In this document: one piece after another, positions 10,401 through 23,757 of the stretch | Numbering within the stretch: position 1 is the stretch's first letter | Layout: the number at the start of each line of letters is the position of its first letter | Assembly: GCA_021442155.1 (NCBI GenBank) | Contig: CM038222.1 | Span: 55,485,352 to 55,549,351, forward strand | From: Cymbidium sinense | Taxonomy: Eukaryota; Streptophyta; Magnoliopsida; Asparagales; Orchidaceae | Direction of reading: 5' to 3' | DNA: 64,000 bases | Notes under the pieces: model-generated | Database searches by the model: none | Told to the model about the DNA's origin: nothing | The model's input: the letters and a program-made list of their open reading frames with translations, nothing else | Made by a program: the position numbers and the translations under genes

Positions 10401-13400
10401 CAACTCCAAATTCAATGAAACTTGGCCAAACCTATTTTCTCACCATATCAAACATACCCAAACTAAAATCAAGATCAAATGACCATTTTACCCCTATGCC
10501 ATAAAGTAAATTTTGGCCAATTCCACTTAAAATTTGGTCAAATCCTCTTCATACCCACTTGGCACTCTCTTGTGGATCAAGTGAACCTGAGGTGGTAACA
10601 TGGGTTTAGTCTTGACCAATGGTCAAATCGAACACTCCCCTTAAAATGGCCACATGGGAATCATGCATCAACTTATTTTGAGCACATGGAAAGTTCACCT
10701 TCCCAATCTTCTTGCCAAATCAAACTCTATGACTCATCCCAGCTAACAAACTCACAAATTAGGGGCCATTGATCAAAATGGCATGGCCTTGGTTTGATTG
10801 CCAGATATACTCTAATATCTCCCCCTAATTCATTTCAAACTTAACATTCCTCAATTCAATTGAACTTAGGGAAGCCAGAAAAGCAATTCCTCGGCCTCTC
10901 CAAGCTTCCTATAGTGATTTCAAAACTCCATTTCTCGATTTTCAGAGCTTGAAAACAAGGGACCTCCATTGAAGAGCCAACTCACTGCACACTCAAAACT
11001 AGTGCAATTCCTTTTATACACTCCCTCAGGGACCACAATCAAGCTCACTCAAACTCTTTCCTAAGTTTCTAAAGCAAGGGAGGAGCCATCCTGATCAAAA
11101 CCGAGCCCAAAGCAAAGGGGGGTTGGTCCATAGAAGCATTCACTCAACCTCAAGAGCTCAAACCTTCAACAAAGCTTCTTCTCAACCAGACGAAGCTTCT
11201 CCAAGGAAACCGAGTGTTGGTGATCACCTCCGAGGAGGTTAGCCATTTTCAAGCTTAATCTAGCTATGGTTTGGAGCTTTGTGAAGTGAATGATAATCCC
11301 ATAGAATCTTAGCCATTAGATGTGATCTAGGTTACATTTTGATGGTGTGGGTTGAGTTTCATCCCAATCCGAGCTCAATCGAGCTCAGATCATGGCTTCA
11401 AATATGGATGGTGTCCATGGCTCACAAAGAACGATAGGGATGGATCTCTGGCCATCCATCCGCGCATTTTGGATTGACGACCGAGATTAAAATGCATAAT
11501 ATGTATATTTTTCTCCCTCATATCCGCGACTTTAATCTCAGCCTCTACCACGCCACGCTATGATGTGACGGGTTAAATACCCAATCCCATCCCACCATGT
11601 GTAAAGCGCATGCCGCGTAAGTGGCACACATGGCGCCGACGGGATTAATAATATAATTAAGCTTTAAATAATTCCAAATTAATCACCAAATCTTCTAGAA
11701 TCCATATCTAAGTGTAGAAAATTAGAAAAATATGAAATAAATTGCATCGAAGATAATTGAACATAGAATATTAAAATTAATTTCAATGGATTTTGAATAG
11801 TATTTTTCTCTGAATTTGGATTTTATTGGGAATGTTAATTTACTAATTAATCTTTAATTACTCCTCTGATTAATCCCAAACTTTTTGTGCTTAATTAGTG
11901 GGATGGCTCCTGCCTCCCCTAATTTTCTTGGGATTTATTGGTGGCTTAATTAAAGGAATTGTTGGTTAATTCTTTAATTACTCTCTTAATGTAATTAAGT
12001 TTAATTAAAAGTATAATTAGTGATTTAACCCTCTGATTGAGTCAATTAAGTTTTGATTAAGTGGATGTCAGGTTTAAGGAATAATTTTGGGATACTTTCC
12101 TTGAGATATTCCTAAACCCCTTATCTTCCTTAATCCATCCTTAATTAAGGTTATTCACTAATTACCCTTAATTAATTTCATAAAATTCTAAAACCTTCGA
12201 ACTTAATTAATCTATCTTGGAGAGATGCTTAGGTGTTGAGCCTAAGTACATTAGGAAATCAAAACCCAACTCACATATGTGAGAGGGGTTATGAAATTAC
12301 TTGAGTTAAAATTTCTTAGTTTAATTAATCATTAATCATGAGCCAAATTGCATTAGGAATTTTCTTCCTAGGTGCATTGCAAATTTAAATTCTTTGTGAG
12401 GTTTTATGTCATCTCATTGGCTCATAATTATTTGATTAAATATACTAAGGTGGTATAAGTAAGGGGTAATTAATGCACTTAATTCATACCTTAACCTAAT
12501 CAAAATATAAAATGGATCTAATCATCTAAAAATTAAACTTAAATATCATACACATGTGAGAATGGGTTAAGAACAACAAACTCACCTTACATTTCTTAAA
12601 TTAAATCAAACTCAAAACAAAACCAAACCTTCTTTAAAAATAATTTATTTTGCTTTAAGCTTTCTTATTTCATAAGATTATCTTTAGAATTAATTAGGGT
12701 GAATGTATTTACATGCTTTCACCATTTTAGTTCCTTTCCAACATGCTAATCATATGAATTTCATGCATTCATTCTTTTGAAAAATCAAAATGAAAGTGAA
12801 ATGTCTCTATGTCAAATTGCATGTTTTGGCTAAAAAAAGTAATATGAGTGGCTATTATCACTATTAAATCCAAATTATTTTCAAAATATATGAATCAATT
12901 ACCAAAATTGAAGGTGTGTTATATTTTATTTATGAGCTTGCATGTGAGTAAAATATAAGGATGTGCTTAGTGTAGTTTTCCTTCTCCCCTCTTTTAGTAT
13001 AGTTTTGAATAGGATTTGGTAAAGTGTTTAGTTCATTTGAAAAAGAACCTAACACTTTCTATCTCCTATTCATTCCTATGTTATTACTTAAGAAGGATAC
13101 CTACACTTGTACATATAAATTGCGTAAACAAAAATAAATCAACCAACACAAACTTTTGCATTCTTCCTTTTCCATTTTTTTTATTTTGTACATATGCTTA
13201 TATTTAAGGAAAGTGGTATATTAGTCTGGACAACCCGGTTGTGCAAGTAGCCTAAGTAGTTATACCTTACACCCAGTTAACAATGACGTCATACTCACTT
13301 ATGCCTTTCATACATTTATGTGTGCATGTGAAAATTGGAGAAACCCCTTTTCTACTTAATGAAAATCATGCATCATAAGCATTCAAATTTTCCTTAAGTA

Positions 13401-14365
13401 TACTTAACATTCATTATAAGGTGCTAAACATTCTCATTTGCATGTATAGATATGCTTAGGATTCATCCATATGCATGTTATACATGTTGGGAAAGAAATG
13501 AAGTGATGTGTGTTTTGTGAATTTAGTTCACTTTACTTAATCTTAAAATGCATTTCTTTTTTAATAGGTTTGTTTAGAATTGATCTAAACTTAGGATTAA
13601 TTAAAATATATAATAAAACATTCACTAAATAAAATTAAATATAAATCCACTTTAGACATCACTTAAGGTAGGGAAGGAAAGAGAAGTTCTCTTCTCTCTT
13701 CCCTCTTTTTAAAACTTAGTAATTAATTGTAAGATTCATTCAAATCAAATAAAAACACAAAATAAAATCAACCCAAATCAGTAAAATAACTTAAATAAAA
13801 CCATCCTCTAAGTTGAATACTTTCACATTTATAAAATACAAACCCTAAAGCCATAGTTAAGCATATCACACAAACCTTCTAAAACACGCATATTTAATTC
13901 ACCACTTCTAGCTTTAGGTTAGGGCGGTGCATGGCTTGATGTTTACTTTTATTTTGTGATATATATTTAGTCTGGATATTTGGGTGAATGTGCGTAGAAT
14001 GAATGATAGGATGATTTAGTCTAATCATTATTTTCTACAGGGGATTATGCTTAAGGGATGCTGCAATAAATAAAAATATAAATACTTTTGCTGTGTAGGT
14101 ACTTATACCCCTAAGCATAATCTAATAGGCCAGGTGGACTTAGTCACCCATGTGTGGGGTGCTAAGCCCAATATACATGCTTGGGATTTATGTGTTTGTT
14201 TTAGCTGATCTCTGTTTTGAAGGTGTTATCTAGATTTACTTTTTCTTTTTATGTAATTTTTGCAATTAGAATTTTAGAATGATTGTTATGAGAATTAGGG
14301 TGAGCATTGGTCATAAGATCTCATCTTATATACCATGTGAAGCCTTGACTCCTTCAACCATCAAA

Positions 14366-14425
14366 AGAAAAAAACTAAGAAGAAAGAAGAAAAGAAGAAA
14401 AGAAGAAAAGAAGAATGAAGAAATG
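14366..14425 (+). repeat. GA-rich purine tract in LTR 1
   Basis: Imperfect AAGAAG/AAAGAAG repeats. Orthologous tracts lie at 39481-39535 (LTR 3) and 41028-41100 (LTR 2). The nested LTR 3 inserted a few bases upstream of this tract in LTR 2. Confidence 0.85.
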
Positions 14426-16006
14426 AAGCTTGAAGACCCCATAACAATGAGTTCCTTGCTTAATTACTTAATTCATTTGTAATCTAGGTTGTATAAGGGT
14501 AGCTAGAGCTAATTTATTTTGGGTTTGTACATTGGTGACCACAAATTACCTCTTATTCTTTTGCATTAGCTTTATAAATTGATTGATGATTTGTTTAGCT
14601 TGCATTAAGATGGCATCCTTTTTTCTAGTTTCTTCCTTGATGTATGGCTTTGGATGTGGATTAGGCTCTTAGGAAAAAATAAATCTTCTACCAAATTAAT
14701 CAATTCAAAACTAAAATAAAAATTCATAACCTCATCTAAAGCTTAGGTTAAAAATCAAGATAAAAGAATTAGCAACCCCTTAGCTGGATGAGTATTCCTT
14801 TTACAACATCATGCATAAATGCATATTATTTTCACTCTTGATTTGAGGGCTTCCATCTTTGCTAGTGAAACTTGGCTTGACCTTTGAGAGCCATGGTGGA
14901 AATACACTTCCTCCCTTCTCCCTGATTTTGGCCAATAATCTTACTTCTCATGCATTAGGCATATGAATCTTATAAGCCTGAGTCAAATGATTGTCCAAAA
15001 ATGAAAATAACATGTAATATAATTTGCATTAGATTTAGTTCATTTGAAGCATACATGATCTAGTCTCTTTAGGGTGAGTTTAAGGACTTAGTCTCTTTCT
15101 AAATAAATAATAACCTAATATCTTGCATAAAGCATATGACTTCTACATGAATTTAAAATCATAGGAGGAGTTAGTTGGCGGCCACCCAGGGATTGTAAGT
15201 CAAGTAGTCGTGGTTTGTCTCTCTTTGTGGAGGCAAACAAATACCCATTTTGCCTTAGATTTAGGTCATGCTTTATCAAAGCTCCATAGATTTAGGTTCT
15301 AAGATTGTTTCTCCCTTCCATGGGCCATAAGCATAAATCCTCATCTCTTAGGCATTTACATAATCTTGTATTATGGAATCATAAGTCTTAACTTCTAATA
15401 AAAAAGTCAACTCAAATGAATAATTCAATTTCAAAAATATAAAGCCCAACCATAGGATAGTTTGAGATGCTCACTAGATTTCCTAGTATCGTGAACATCT
15501 CCTACTTATCTTCCTTTGGCTTCGATAATAACTCCCTCTCTTTGATCAATCCCATTTGATCTTCTAAAATAAACTAATCGATTGATAGTCCTACCTATTG
15601 AAATCTTTGGAGACAACGATCATTTACCTTAATCGAGTATTCCAGGGATCTCATTCCTTAGGATGTAATTAACTTATGGGGCTTGCCTGTGAACAATGAA
15701 CATGATTTAAAATAAACCCTACTTTTTACTTTTCATGTAAAGTAGGGGAAGAATCTTTGTACATGACCCATTGTCCTTAGAGTCCTTGTTGAGGTGATTA
15801 GGTCCATTATAGGGTGGTGACTTCTATCTTTAGAGATAGTACACCTCTCAATGTCATACGATCACCCTCAATAAGAGCATACATGGATCTATGTGTCAAA
15901 ATTATATAAAAGAAAAGATGTATATTTATCTTCATTTTATCCCTCATAGAGTGAAGATGGAAGTATATTTTTATTCTTTAGAAATTCTTATAAAAATTTC
16001 ATCACA

Positions 16007-16032
16007 GATTTTTCTGGCGACTCCATTGGGAA
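16007..16032 (+). promoter_or_regulatory. Primer-binding site (tRNA-Arg type)
   Basis: Eight bases after the LTR end lies TGGCGACTCCATTGGGAA (16015-16032). Tat/Ogre elements prime reverse transcription from tRNA-Arg using a TGGCGACTCCGCTGGGGA-like site; two or three positions have drifted. This fixes both the orientation and the LTR 3' boundary. Confidence 0.88.
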
Positions 16033-16415
16033 TGGTTCCTCTCTCCATCTTTGGTAAATGATCGTTGTCTCCAACTATCGATAGTGGGTTTGTACTTTGG
16101 TACGAATCCAAAACTATCTTTCATTCCATTGGCACTTAACTTATTTCATCCTTAAGTTAAGCTAGCCAACATCTTTAGGTTTTAGGAGCTCACCCCATGT
16201 TGGTCTTAAAACCCCATTGGGTTCTCCAATGGGTGAAAATAAAAAGAACTAAATAAAAAAGAAAACCCTTAAAGACTTCCTCCTTGTCATTTCTATGATA
16301 AGGAAAGGTTCATTCTAAAATAATAAAGATAAAATAAATCCTTATCAAAAATCATGCTTTTCAAAAAGCACTCTTTCAAAAATGCACATAATAAAATATT
16401 TTGCACAAAATTTTC
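16033..16415 (+). other. Element leader, upstream of the stem-loop array
   Basis: Non-coding, AT-rich sequence between primer-binding site and stem-loop array. No open frame or repeat is recognised. Confidence 0.5.
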
Positions 16416-18130
16416 TAAATCATCTTCATCTAACAATCTTTATGATTGTTATATGTAAGATCATCTTTACAAAAAAATTCAACAATACATTTTTTTAAAT
16501 ACAAATGAGTTTCTTCACTCAATTCAATTTTTTTGTGAAGCTCATTTTCAAAAAAAATGAACAATCATATTTTCAAAAGCATAAAATTTGAAGATGGGCC
16601 TTTCCATTCAATACATCCAAATATATTGAATGGATATTACCTCTTCAAGCAAAATCATAACTTTGGACTTCCACTTAACACATTCCACATGTATTAGGTT
16701 GGGATTTTCATATTTTCAAAAAATATGAAATCTCCATTCAATATACCCACATTTATTGGGTGGAGGTCTCATTTTCAAATAAAATCAAAATAAAATTTTC
16801 AAAACACATGAACTTTCCATTCAATATACCCATACTTATGGAAGTTTCATTTCAAACAAAACTAAATTTTTCAAAAGCACATCTGAATGTCTCCATGCAA
16901 TATATCCAAATTTATTAAATGAAAGCTTCATTTCCAAATAAAATGACATCATTTTGAAATCTCATTTAATATATTCCACACATGATTAAGTTGGGATTGT
17001 CTCTTTCAAAAACAATCACACTATACATCTTTGAAAATGAATAATTGATTTCCATCTTACATACCAAATTTGTAAATGGAAATCTCTTCAAAATCAACAA
17101 AAAAAATTTTCAAAATACATTTGAAACTTCATTCTAGCATATCCCATTTGCTAAAATGAAGTCCCTCTTTCAAAATAAAATTTGAAACACTTTTGGAAAT
17201 TTTATTTAGCATACTCAAATTTTCTAAAATATCCATTCCACAAAAATTTCAAAACATATTTGGAACTTCATTTAGCATACCCCATTTGCTAAAATGAGTC
17301 TCAAAAAAACAAAATAAAATTTGAAACACTTTGGAATTTCATTTACATACTCAAATTTGCTAAAGTGAAGCTTCCATTTTCAAATAAAAAACACAAAATT
17401 TTAAACATCTTTTGGAATTTCATTTAACATACTCAAATTTGCTAAGTGAAATTTTCATTTTCCAAAATTAAGTGAAACTTCATTTTTTTAGCATACCGTA
17501 TTTGCTAAGGTGAAGTCTCCACTTTCAATCAAAAATAAATCAAAACCAAAAAGGAAACACATTAGAATTTCCTTAGCATACCCAAATTTGCTAAGGATCA
17601 TACTTTTATAAAAAAAAAATCAAAAAACACTTTAGGATTTCCCTAGCATACTCAAATTTGCTAAGAATCATATTTTCAAAAATCTTTCAAAAATAAAACA
17701 CACTTGGGTTCTTCACTTAGCATACCTAAATTTGCTATATAGGAATTCCAATTTTCAAAATCAACAATAAATCACAAGTTAAAGCAAACAAAGAGAAAGA
17801 AATAATTATTTTTAAACATCTCACTTAGCATACCTAATTTGCTAAGTGAGTGAATTCCCAAATACCAAATCAAAAATAAAATCAATTGACCCTTACTTTA
17901 ACATACTCAAATTTGTTAAAGGAAAGGGTCTCAAATCAAATCTAATTTCAAACATGAACCTATGGAAGCATCTTTCTAAAATATTTGAATCCATTTTCAA
18001 CATACCCAAATTTGTTGATGTTGGATTCATATTCAATAATTCCTCTTTCCAATCAAATCTCTAAATCTTCTCTAAATCCATTTGAATCCCACTTAACACT
18101 TCCAAGATGTTGGATGTGGGTTCAAATTTT
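16416..18130 (+). repeat. Array of about 20 stem-loop units in the element leader
   Basis: Degenerate units about 60-105 bases apart each hold a short inverted repeat around a common loop resembling CATACCCAAATTT. Examples: CCATTCAATA/TATTGAATGG (16614-16633), CTTCATTCTAGCA/TGCTAAAATGAAG (17128-17161), CTCACTTAGCA/TGCTAAGTGAG (17820-17850), GACCCTTACTTTAACA/TGTTAAAGGAAAGGGTC (17889-17930) and another at 17986-18029. The stem sequence changes from unit to unit, but the two arms of each unit change together. The units are separated by A-rich spacers such as TTTCAAAATAAAAT. The array sits between primer-binding site and gag, so it would be in the 5' untranslated part of the genomic RNA. Confidence 0.85.
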
Positions 18131-18180
18131 AAATTCAAATTTAGAAATCAACAAGCTTGTCCAATATTCTGATTCTTAGC

Positions 18181-20830
18181 ATGTCTGATTCTGACTCTGA
18201 TTCAGTTCTTTATTTTTAGTTGACTATAAATGGCGGTTTCATAGATGGACTTGGCCTTGGATTGGCCAATCTCCTCGGTCACCCATCTCATCCATTTTGG
18301 CATAGGTTTTGAGGGTGAGGATCACTGTGAGGCACTCCCCTCACTGGCTTGTAGGGCGGTGGCGAGAGGTCATTGATCAATTTGCCATCGGATTCTGACA
18401 TCCCCTCACTAAAAAAAGAAAGAAGTGGTAGTTTCATCAGTTCTAGCGATGAGTATGATGGCTGCACCCATGGTTTCTGTCTGAGTAGCACCCACTCATT
18501 CACCCTCTAAGGGTAAGGCTCCTCCTGATTTATTTGACCTTTGAGGTTGGGTCAGTTCTTACTCCATTCACCCTACTAGGACTCGGAGAAATAAAAGCAT
18601 GATTAAGCGGTATCATACATATTGCCAGGAGATGGAGCCACATGGTGGTTAGAGGGTACCCACTTTGATCCTAGTTATATGAACCCATTTCATCCTCTCT
18701 GGGTTTGTGAGAGAGGATGCTAGGAGGATCCATTTGTCACCTCCTCCAGTGGTTAGCCCATTGATTAGCGGAGGTCATATGCACTCGATCGGTTCTGGGT
18801 TGGCTTGGGACTGTCTAGAGCTCAATTGATTTAAGATCTATCATCCCCAGTGAAACATCTGAGAGGGCTAGAGGCTCGCATTCTGGTGGGGAGGTTTGGT
18901 GGCGTCGGCGACCTCGCACTCATTGATTTCCGATCGGCTCGCGTCGATCACACATATATTTTGCTTATATGACCCATCATAGGAAGAGGGTCCCTACTCA
19001 GAGAGAGTCGGTGGTGTCTCCACCACATCACTCTACCTCCATCACTGTTCACGCGCATCTCCGGTTCCGAAGGCCATGAAGGCACATCCGGAAGCGTACC
19101 GTTGGTGATATGGTGAGGATCTATTCCATCTACATGCCTGGTGAGGCCAAGCTCTCTCTCGACCTTACGCCTAGTTGGTGCGGAGGAATGACCCCCAAAG
19201 CATAGTGGTCATCCCTTCACCAACACCACGTTTGGGACAGATGGTGGCGTATGAGGGAGCGGATGATAGCCCATTGCACCCATGATAGTAGAACCTCCTA
19301 GTGTCACCCTTTCAAAGTTAGTGCTGAGTGTGTCTCTAGTGAAACGTCCTCATAGGATTGATTCTCCGTAGGGGAGGTCCGGTGCCTCTCGATGAGATTG
19401 ATCACTGTAAGCCAAAATTATTGTGCCATTTGATTGATCATCTCTTGAGGATATAGTGGCACATTATCTTATAGAAGAAGAAATTTTGGGGTATGGGGTC
19501 GATGAGGAGAAGATTAGCTTTGATCCCAATGAAGATGATTTGTTGGGAGACTCAGTAGATTGCATGGTAGATACGATCCCTCCGCGAGCAACATGGAAGG
19601 TGATGAGGTTGGCAGAAGACAACAATCAGTCCAACACCTCGATATCTTAAAAGCAAAAAAAGATAAATAAATAGATGGGGAAGCAGGTTGTTTGAGGACT
19701 TGTTAGTAGCTCTGACTTGAAATAAGCCCTAGTTCATCTACTTGATATTAGTCACGAGTTAGGCATGTCTTGGACCCAGCCAAGACCTTACCTCCCATCG
19801 AGCAAGGTAGCACTAGCATGTATAGGAAGGTAGTGGAAAGTACCTCCATATAGGAGAAAGACATCAGATCTATGGTTGAGCAGCAAGTGAAGGAAGCGTT
19901 GGCTCAAGCCGGGAGGATCATTCAAGGGTAGACTAGGAATTTGATGCAATCAATATCCCAAGGGTTTTTGCCACCTTCCTTCAAGAGTTTCGATGGTAGC
20001 AAAAACCCAAGGCAACATATTGCACACTTTAGGGTGAGTTGTTGCAATATGGCCTGATGCTTTCTTATTCTTCATAGTAGCTAGTAGGGATAGCTTTGAT
20101 TGGTATGCTAAACTTCCCAATGATTCAGTAAAGATATTTGCTGAGTTGGAGCAACTCTTTATCAAGAGGTTTCTTTGGAGCTTAGCAAAGGTTACTATGG
20201 GATCTTATTGTAGCACAACAACACCAGTGAGTCCTTGTTGACTATATTCTCGGATGGCATACAGTATGAAATGAGCCATGCTCGATGCCATTGAGATTCT
20301 TCTAAAAATATCCATGGCCCGTCACTTCATGCTTAAGGGCTTCACTATCAAATATTTGAAGCTAATCAACAAGGTGGCTAGTCTACAAGGAGGCCAAAAT
20401 TGCCTTTTCAAGACCAGGTTACCAAAGCAAAAACCAGAAAAGTCTGGAAAGTGAGTGGTGAATGGGGAAGCAACTGGGGAAGCAACTAAGAGATCGGTCA
20501 GAGACCACGACCTCAGCCTTCCACCTCCTTTACCACCACGTAGCCCTCTGACCTCACCATAGCCTCCATGGCCCCATGCCTCTCATACCTCAGCCATACA
20601 CCATACCTATGATGGTCCACTACTCTTTTAGATAAGCTTAACAAACCTTATTCATTTAAGAGGTAATCGGAAGATCTTTAAGAATCTCTTAAAGAAGCCT
20701 AATTTTTATTTACTGGGAGGAGGAAGTGGGCAAAAGCCATGATCTAACTTTTTTCCCCTACCACCATATGCTAGGTCATGTTTTGGAGGATTGCTTCACA
20801 TTTAAGGCGGCTTCAAGAAGTCTTTATGGT
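18181..20830 (+). pseudogene. gag: gag of the Tat/Ogre element, broken
   Basis: An ATG at 18181 opens MSDSDSDS and stops after 12 codons. Downstream, open pieces in changing frames include SFISSSDEYDGC (about 18431) and a 64-codon piece at 19456-19650 rich in acidic residues. The capsid-like core is recognisable at about 19970-20170: FKSFDGSKNPRQHIAHF, then SFDWYAKLPNDSVKIFAEL and LFIKRF, which follow the plant Ty3 gag pattern of YDG..DP..H, W..LP.GSI.SF..L and F...F. A zinc-knuckle remnant YHHMLGHVLEDCFTFK lies at about 20761-20808; the usual first Cys is replaced by Phe. Many stops and frameshifts mean no functional Gag. The start chosen is the first acidic-Ser ATG and is uncertain. Confidence 0.65.
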
Positions 20831-21589
20831 AGAAGGAATACCTTGTGGAACAACCATCCATTCCATTAATCCTTGGGGATACTTGTGATCCTAAAGAAGG
20901 TTGGGATATCTCTTTATCCAAAACCTCTAAAGATCATTGAAGATCAAGAAACTTTCCTTGTAGGTGCATGAGTTAGCTCAAACCTCAACATCAAGGAAGG
21001 TTTGCAAGTTGCTTGCCAACTTGAAAGGAGCTCAAAGTAGCAACATGTGTCGGCGGGATAGCCAGTAAGCATACCATGAGTCCGACCTCAGTCTACCATT
21101 GCTACCACATCGGTGACTTCTCTCTACTTCACTAGTTCTTCTTCTTTCTAGTAGAACTCTTGTATCGGTGGATAAGGATCAAATCCCTTACCCCACTTAC
21201 TTTACTTGATTTCTACTTTTATCAAATCCAAGAAATTGAAGAATAAAGCTAGCTTGAATTATATGTCACTTCGATGGGTTGTCTACTTCTATTCTTAATG
21301 ATATAATTCTTCAAGTCAAAATAACTATAATAATTTTGATCTTCCTCTTTTGATTGAGTTGGACTTTCTACTCACGAATACTAGTTCACCTCTTGAGATA
21401 GACTTGGAATCATCGATTGGGTCCCATAGGAGAAGCTATGGTGAGCGATGTGTAGGTAGAACCTTCCATTACCTGCCAAGAGATCAGTCAGTCAATCCAT
21501 AGTGGTTCTAGGCGACACCTCAAGATAGAGGAAACAAGTCATTGGTAGAGGATTGAAGCCCCTCCAGGATGCTCCACCCTTGGATATGC
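20831..21589 (+). other. Degenerate gag-protease linker region
   Basis: Between the zinc-knuckle relic and the protease-adjacent motif there are only short frames. No domain is recognised; in this family it would be linker. Confidence 0.5.
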
Positions 21590-21935
21590 TTGTGGAGGAT
21601 CAGCCAAGGTGGACTACAATGTCCTCTCATCTAAGAAAGTTGTCATCAAGCATATATGATGCCTTTATCTTATCCAAAGAGATGAGAATCATTAATCAAG
21701 GCTCTCCTTGATCACGAGATATGCTTAGCTTAGCAGCTATAGGTGAGGAGGCACATTACAAAAAGCTCGGGATCACCTTCATGATGAAGACCTTCTTGGG
21801 ACAACAATCCCCTCTACATCACGTTGACATGGGGATTCAGACTTGCAGTTCTCATTGATAGGTGCATCGGTGAACATTATGAGTCTAAAGACCCTTACAT
21901 TTGAGGATCATCTCCACACTCAGAGGAGATCGATG
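21590..21935 (+). pseudogene. Retroviral-type aspartic protease region, broken
   Basis: The stretch KVDYNVLS (about 21606) and LSSSIYDAFILSKEMR (about 21640-21690) matches the conserved YDVLAHL / LSVYDAL.LS..LR segment that precedes the protease in plant Tat elements. The active-site region follows at about 21850-21900 as FSLIGASVNIMSLKTL, where the family has V(L/I)DGGSAVNIMP..TL. The catalytic Asp-Gly codons are missing, so the enzyme would be dead even without the frame breaks. In intact elements it cuts the Gag-Pol polyprotein. Confidence 0.75.
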
Positions 21936-23299
21936 ATGTTGAGAGGATTCAATGAACAAGGTGAGCTTTAGGTTCCATAGTGTTACCTTTGGAGATATAG
22001 GTGGAAGACAAGCCAAGTTTTACATCATTGATTGAATATACTTCATTTCTTTGCTGGTAGGCCTTGGATACATCGAATAAGATAATTCCATCCTCCTCCA
22101 TCGGTGCATCAAGTTAGAAAGGATGGGATTGAATACCATGTCAATGGAGATGAAAAGCCATTTTTTTAGTTAGAGGTTGAGATTTATGAGGATGTGACCT
22201 ACTATCTTCCTCAAAACACCCTTTCTTGAACTTGGACAAAACTCAAATTCAAAAGAAAAGAAAAGAAAGAAAAAGAAAAGAAAATAAAAAATTCAAGTGA
22301 ACAAGAAAGGAGGTGAAGAAGAAATAGATCATATCACATTTCACCTACTCATTCCATCATATGGACATGTGGGTAGGATGACTCAACCTCCACGAGAGGT
22401 AGAAATAGAGGCGTTCGAGGTGGAAGACCCCTGGTTGGCCATCGAACAGAGGTCATATCAGTTCATGGGAGTACCCTACTATTCACATAGACTTGGAATC
22501 ATTCGAGGATGAGTCTAATGTGATTAGTATACCAAACCCCTCTCTGGGTTCCATTGGAGGTGACTTTCGATCCGGCATGAAGAGGCGGCCTCCGGATAAA
22601 ACAAAGTATTTGAATCGTTTTATGTAAACTATTAGGCAAGGAACCTTAGCTCTAACCTCACTTTCATCTCAAAAGTTGAAGGTTTAGTAGTTAAGGAAGC
22701 CCCAAGTCTTCCAATGATATGAAGCCAGAGATTCTTTTTGGGATCATCATCCTCAAGTCACGAAGTTGATGTAGAACTTGAGGAGGATACAAAGAATTAA
22801 TGGAATTACCATTTGACTTTTACTCTTGTGTTCATAATCTATACATAAAGGTTTAGTTCCTCATACATGGTCAAGCATGAGAGTACTTTGAAAAGCTATG
22901 GAACAAGAGGAAGCACAATCGAGCTAGGATTGATAGTGGGTCATGATGATGATCTTGCTTAGTTGTTACCAATCATTTTAGGTCGATAGGTTCTTTTCAC
23001 ACAACTCTTATGAGAATGTGTGTTTAGAAACCTCGGATGATCAGATGATCTCCAAATCAAAAGATGCAGAATTTGAAGAGGAATCCATTCAATAATTGAC
23101 AAGCTTAAAGAAATCAACCTGGATAGAAAATCCGCGTACATGTTCATTCTTTGAATGAAGAAGAAACCAATGACTTAGGCTATTGTGAGTTTAAAGGCTT
23201 GCATGGAGTTATGAAGAGATGATTATCTCCGTAGCATGGCTAGCAAGATCTAGCTACCCACATCAAGCAAGCTCTAGGCATGTGATTAGAAATTGAACA
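21936..23299 (+). other. Degenerate protease-RT connecting region
   Basis: The frame pieces here, including a 71-codon frame at 22297-22512, have no recognised domain. A pyrimidine-poor A/G tract lies at about 22250-22290. The last 100 bases (for example DVGFIRE-like at about 23328-23345) lead into the RT N-terminal region. Confidence 0.5.
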
Positions 23300-23757
23300 A
23301 TAATTTTTGAAGTCAAAAAGCGATCGATGTTGGTTTCATCAGGGAAGAAAAATAACCCGGTTAGCCGTCAGTTAAGAAGAAGAATGGCCAAATTATATGT
23401 GTTGATTTTAGGGACTTAAATAAGGCATGTCCTAAGGATGAGTTTCCTTCCTATACCAATAATGGTGGACATGCCATCTCATGCGCCTTCTCTTTCATGG
23501 ATGGGTCATCTGGCTACAACCAAATCAAGATGACTCTAGAAGATGAAAGAAACACTGCTTTCCAAACCCTAATCAAAATCTTTTGTTATAGGGTCATGCC
23601 TTTCGGCCTTAAAAAAGTTGGTGCTACATACCAACGGGCCATGACTCAAATCTTCAATGAACTCATCCATCATCAGGTTGAGTGCTATGTTGATGATCTA
23701 GTAGTCAAGAGAAAAGAAGACCATCTCTTTGACTTGAGAGTAGTTTTGAATGGTTAA
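23300..23757 (+). pseudogene. pol: Reverse transcriptase of the Tat/Ogre element, partial
   Basis: From about 23371 one frame reads KKKNGQIICVDFRDLNKACP (to 23430), then a shortened stretch, then MDGSSGYNQIKM (23497), RVMPFGLKKVGATYQRAM (about 23590-23645) and CYVDDLVVK with the YVDD catalytic motif at 23686-23697. These are RT motifs of Ty3/gypsy elements (VDFR.LNK, F.D..SGY.QI, MPFGL.NA.ATFQ, YVDD). The frame is open through 23757. Bases 23450-23496 carry a deletion relative to the family, and the C-terminal thumb and connection are frameshifted (23760-23950). Both visible catalytic Asp residues of YVDD are kept. Confidence 0.93.

Larger units (their letters stand above)
9901..16006 (+). 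repeat. 5' LTR of the Tat/Ogre element (LTR 1), 1.5 kb deleted
   Basis: It runs from TGTTGACCTCATTTTTAGAA to TTTCATCACA, 6106 bp. Compared with LTRs 2, 3 and 4 it lacks about 1.5-1.7 kb: the sequence jumps at about 10040-10075 from the AGAGTTAAGC block to the ATTGAG-AAAATTCAAACTTAACC block, skipping what LTR 2 carries at about 27610-29330 (the 170-bp array and most of the TTGACC-rich region). The rest aligns end to end with LTR 2. It contains a GA-rich tract (14366-14420) and a CpG-containing patch (11440-11640). Confidence 0.92.

Noticed and set aside
16416..18130. Stem-loop array as a CRISPR array
   Set aside because: The units are not identical repeats with unique spacers, the context is a plant retrotransposon leader, and there are no cas genes.
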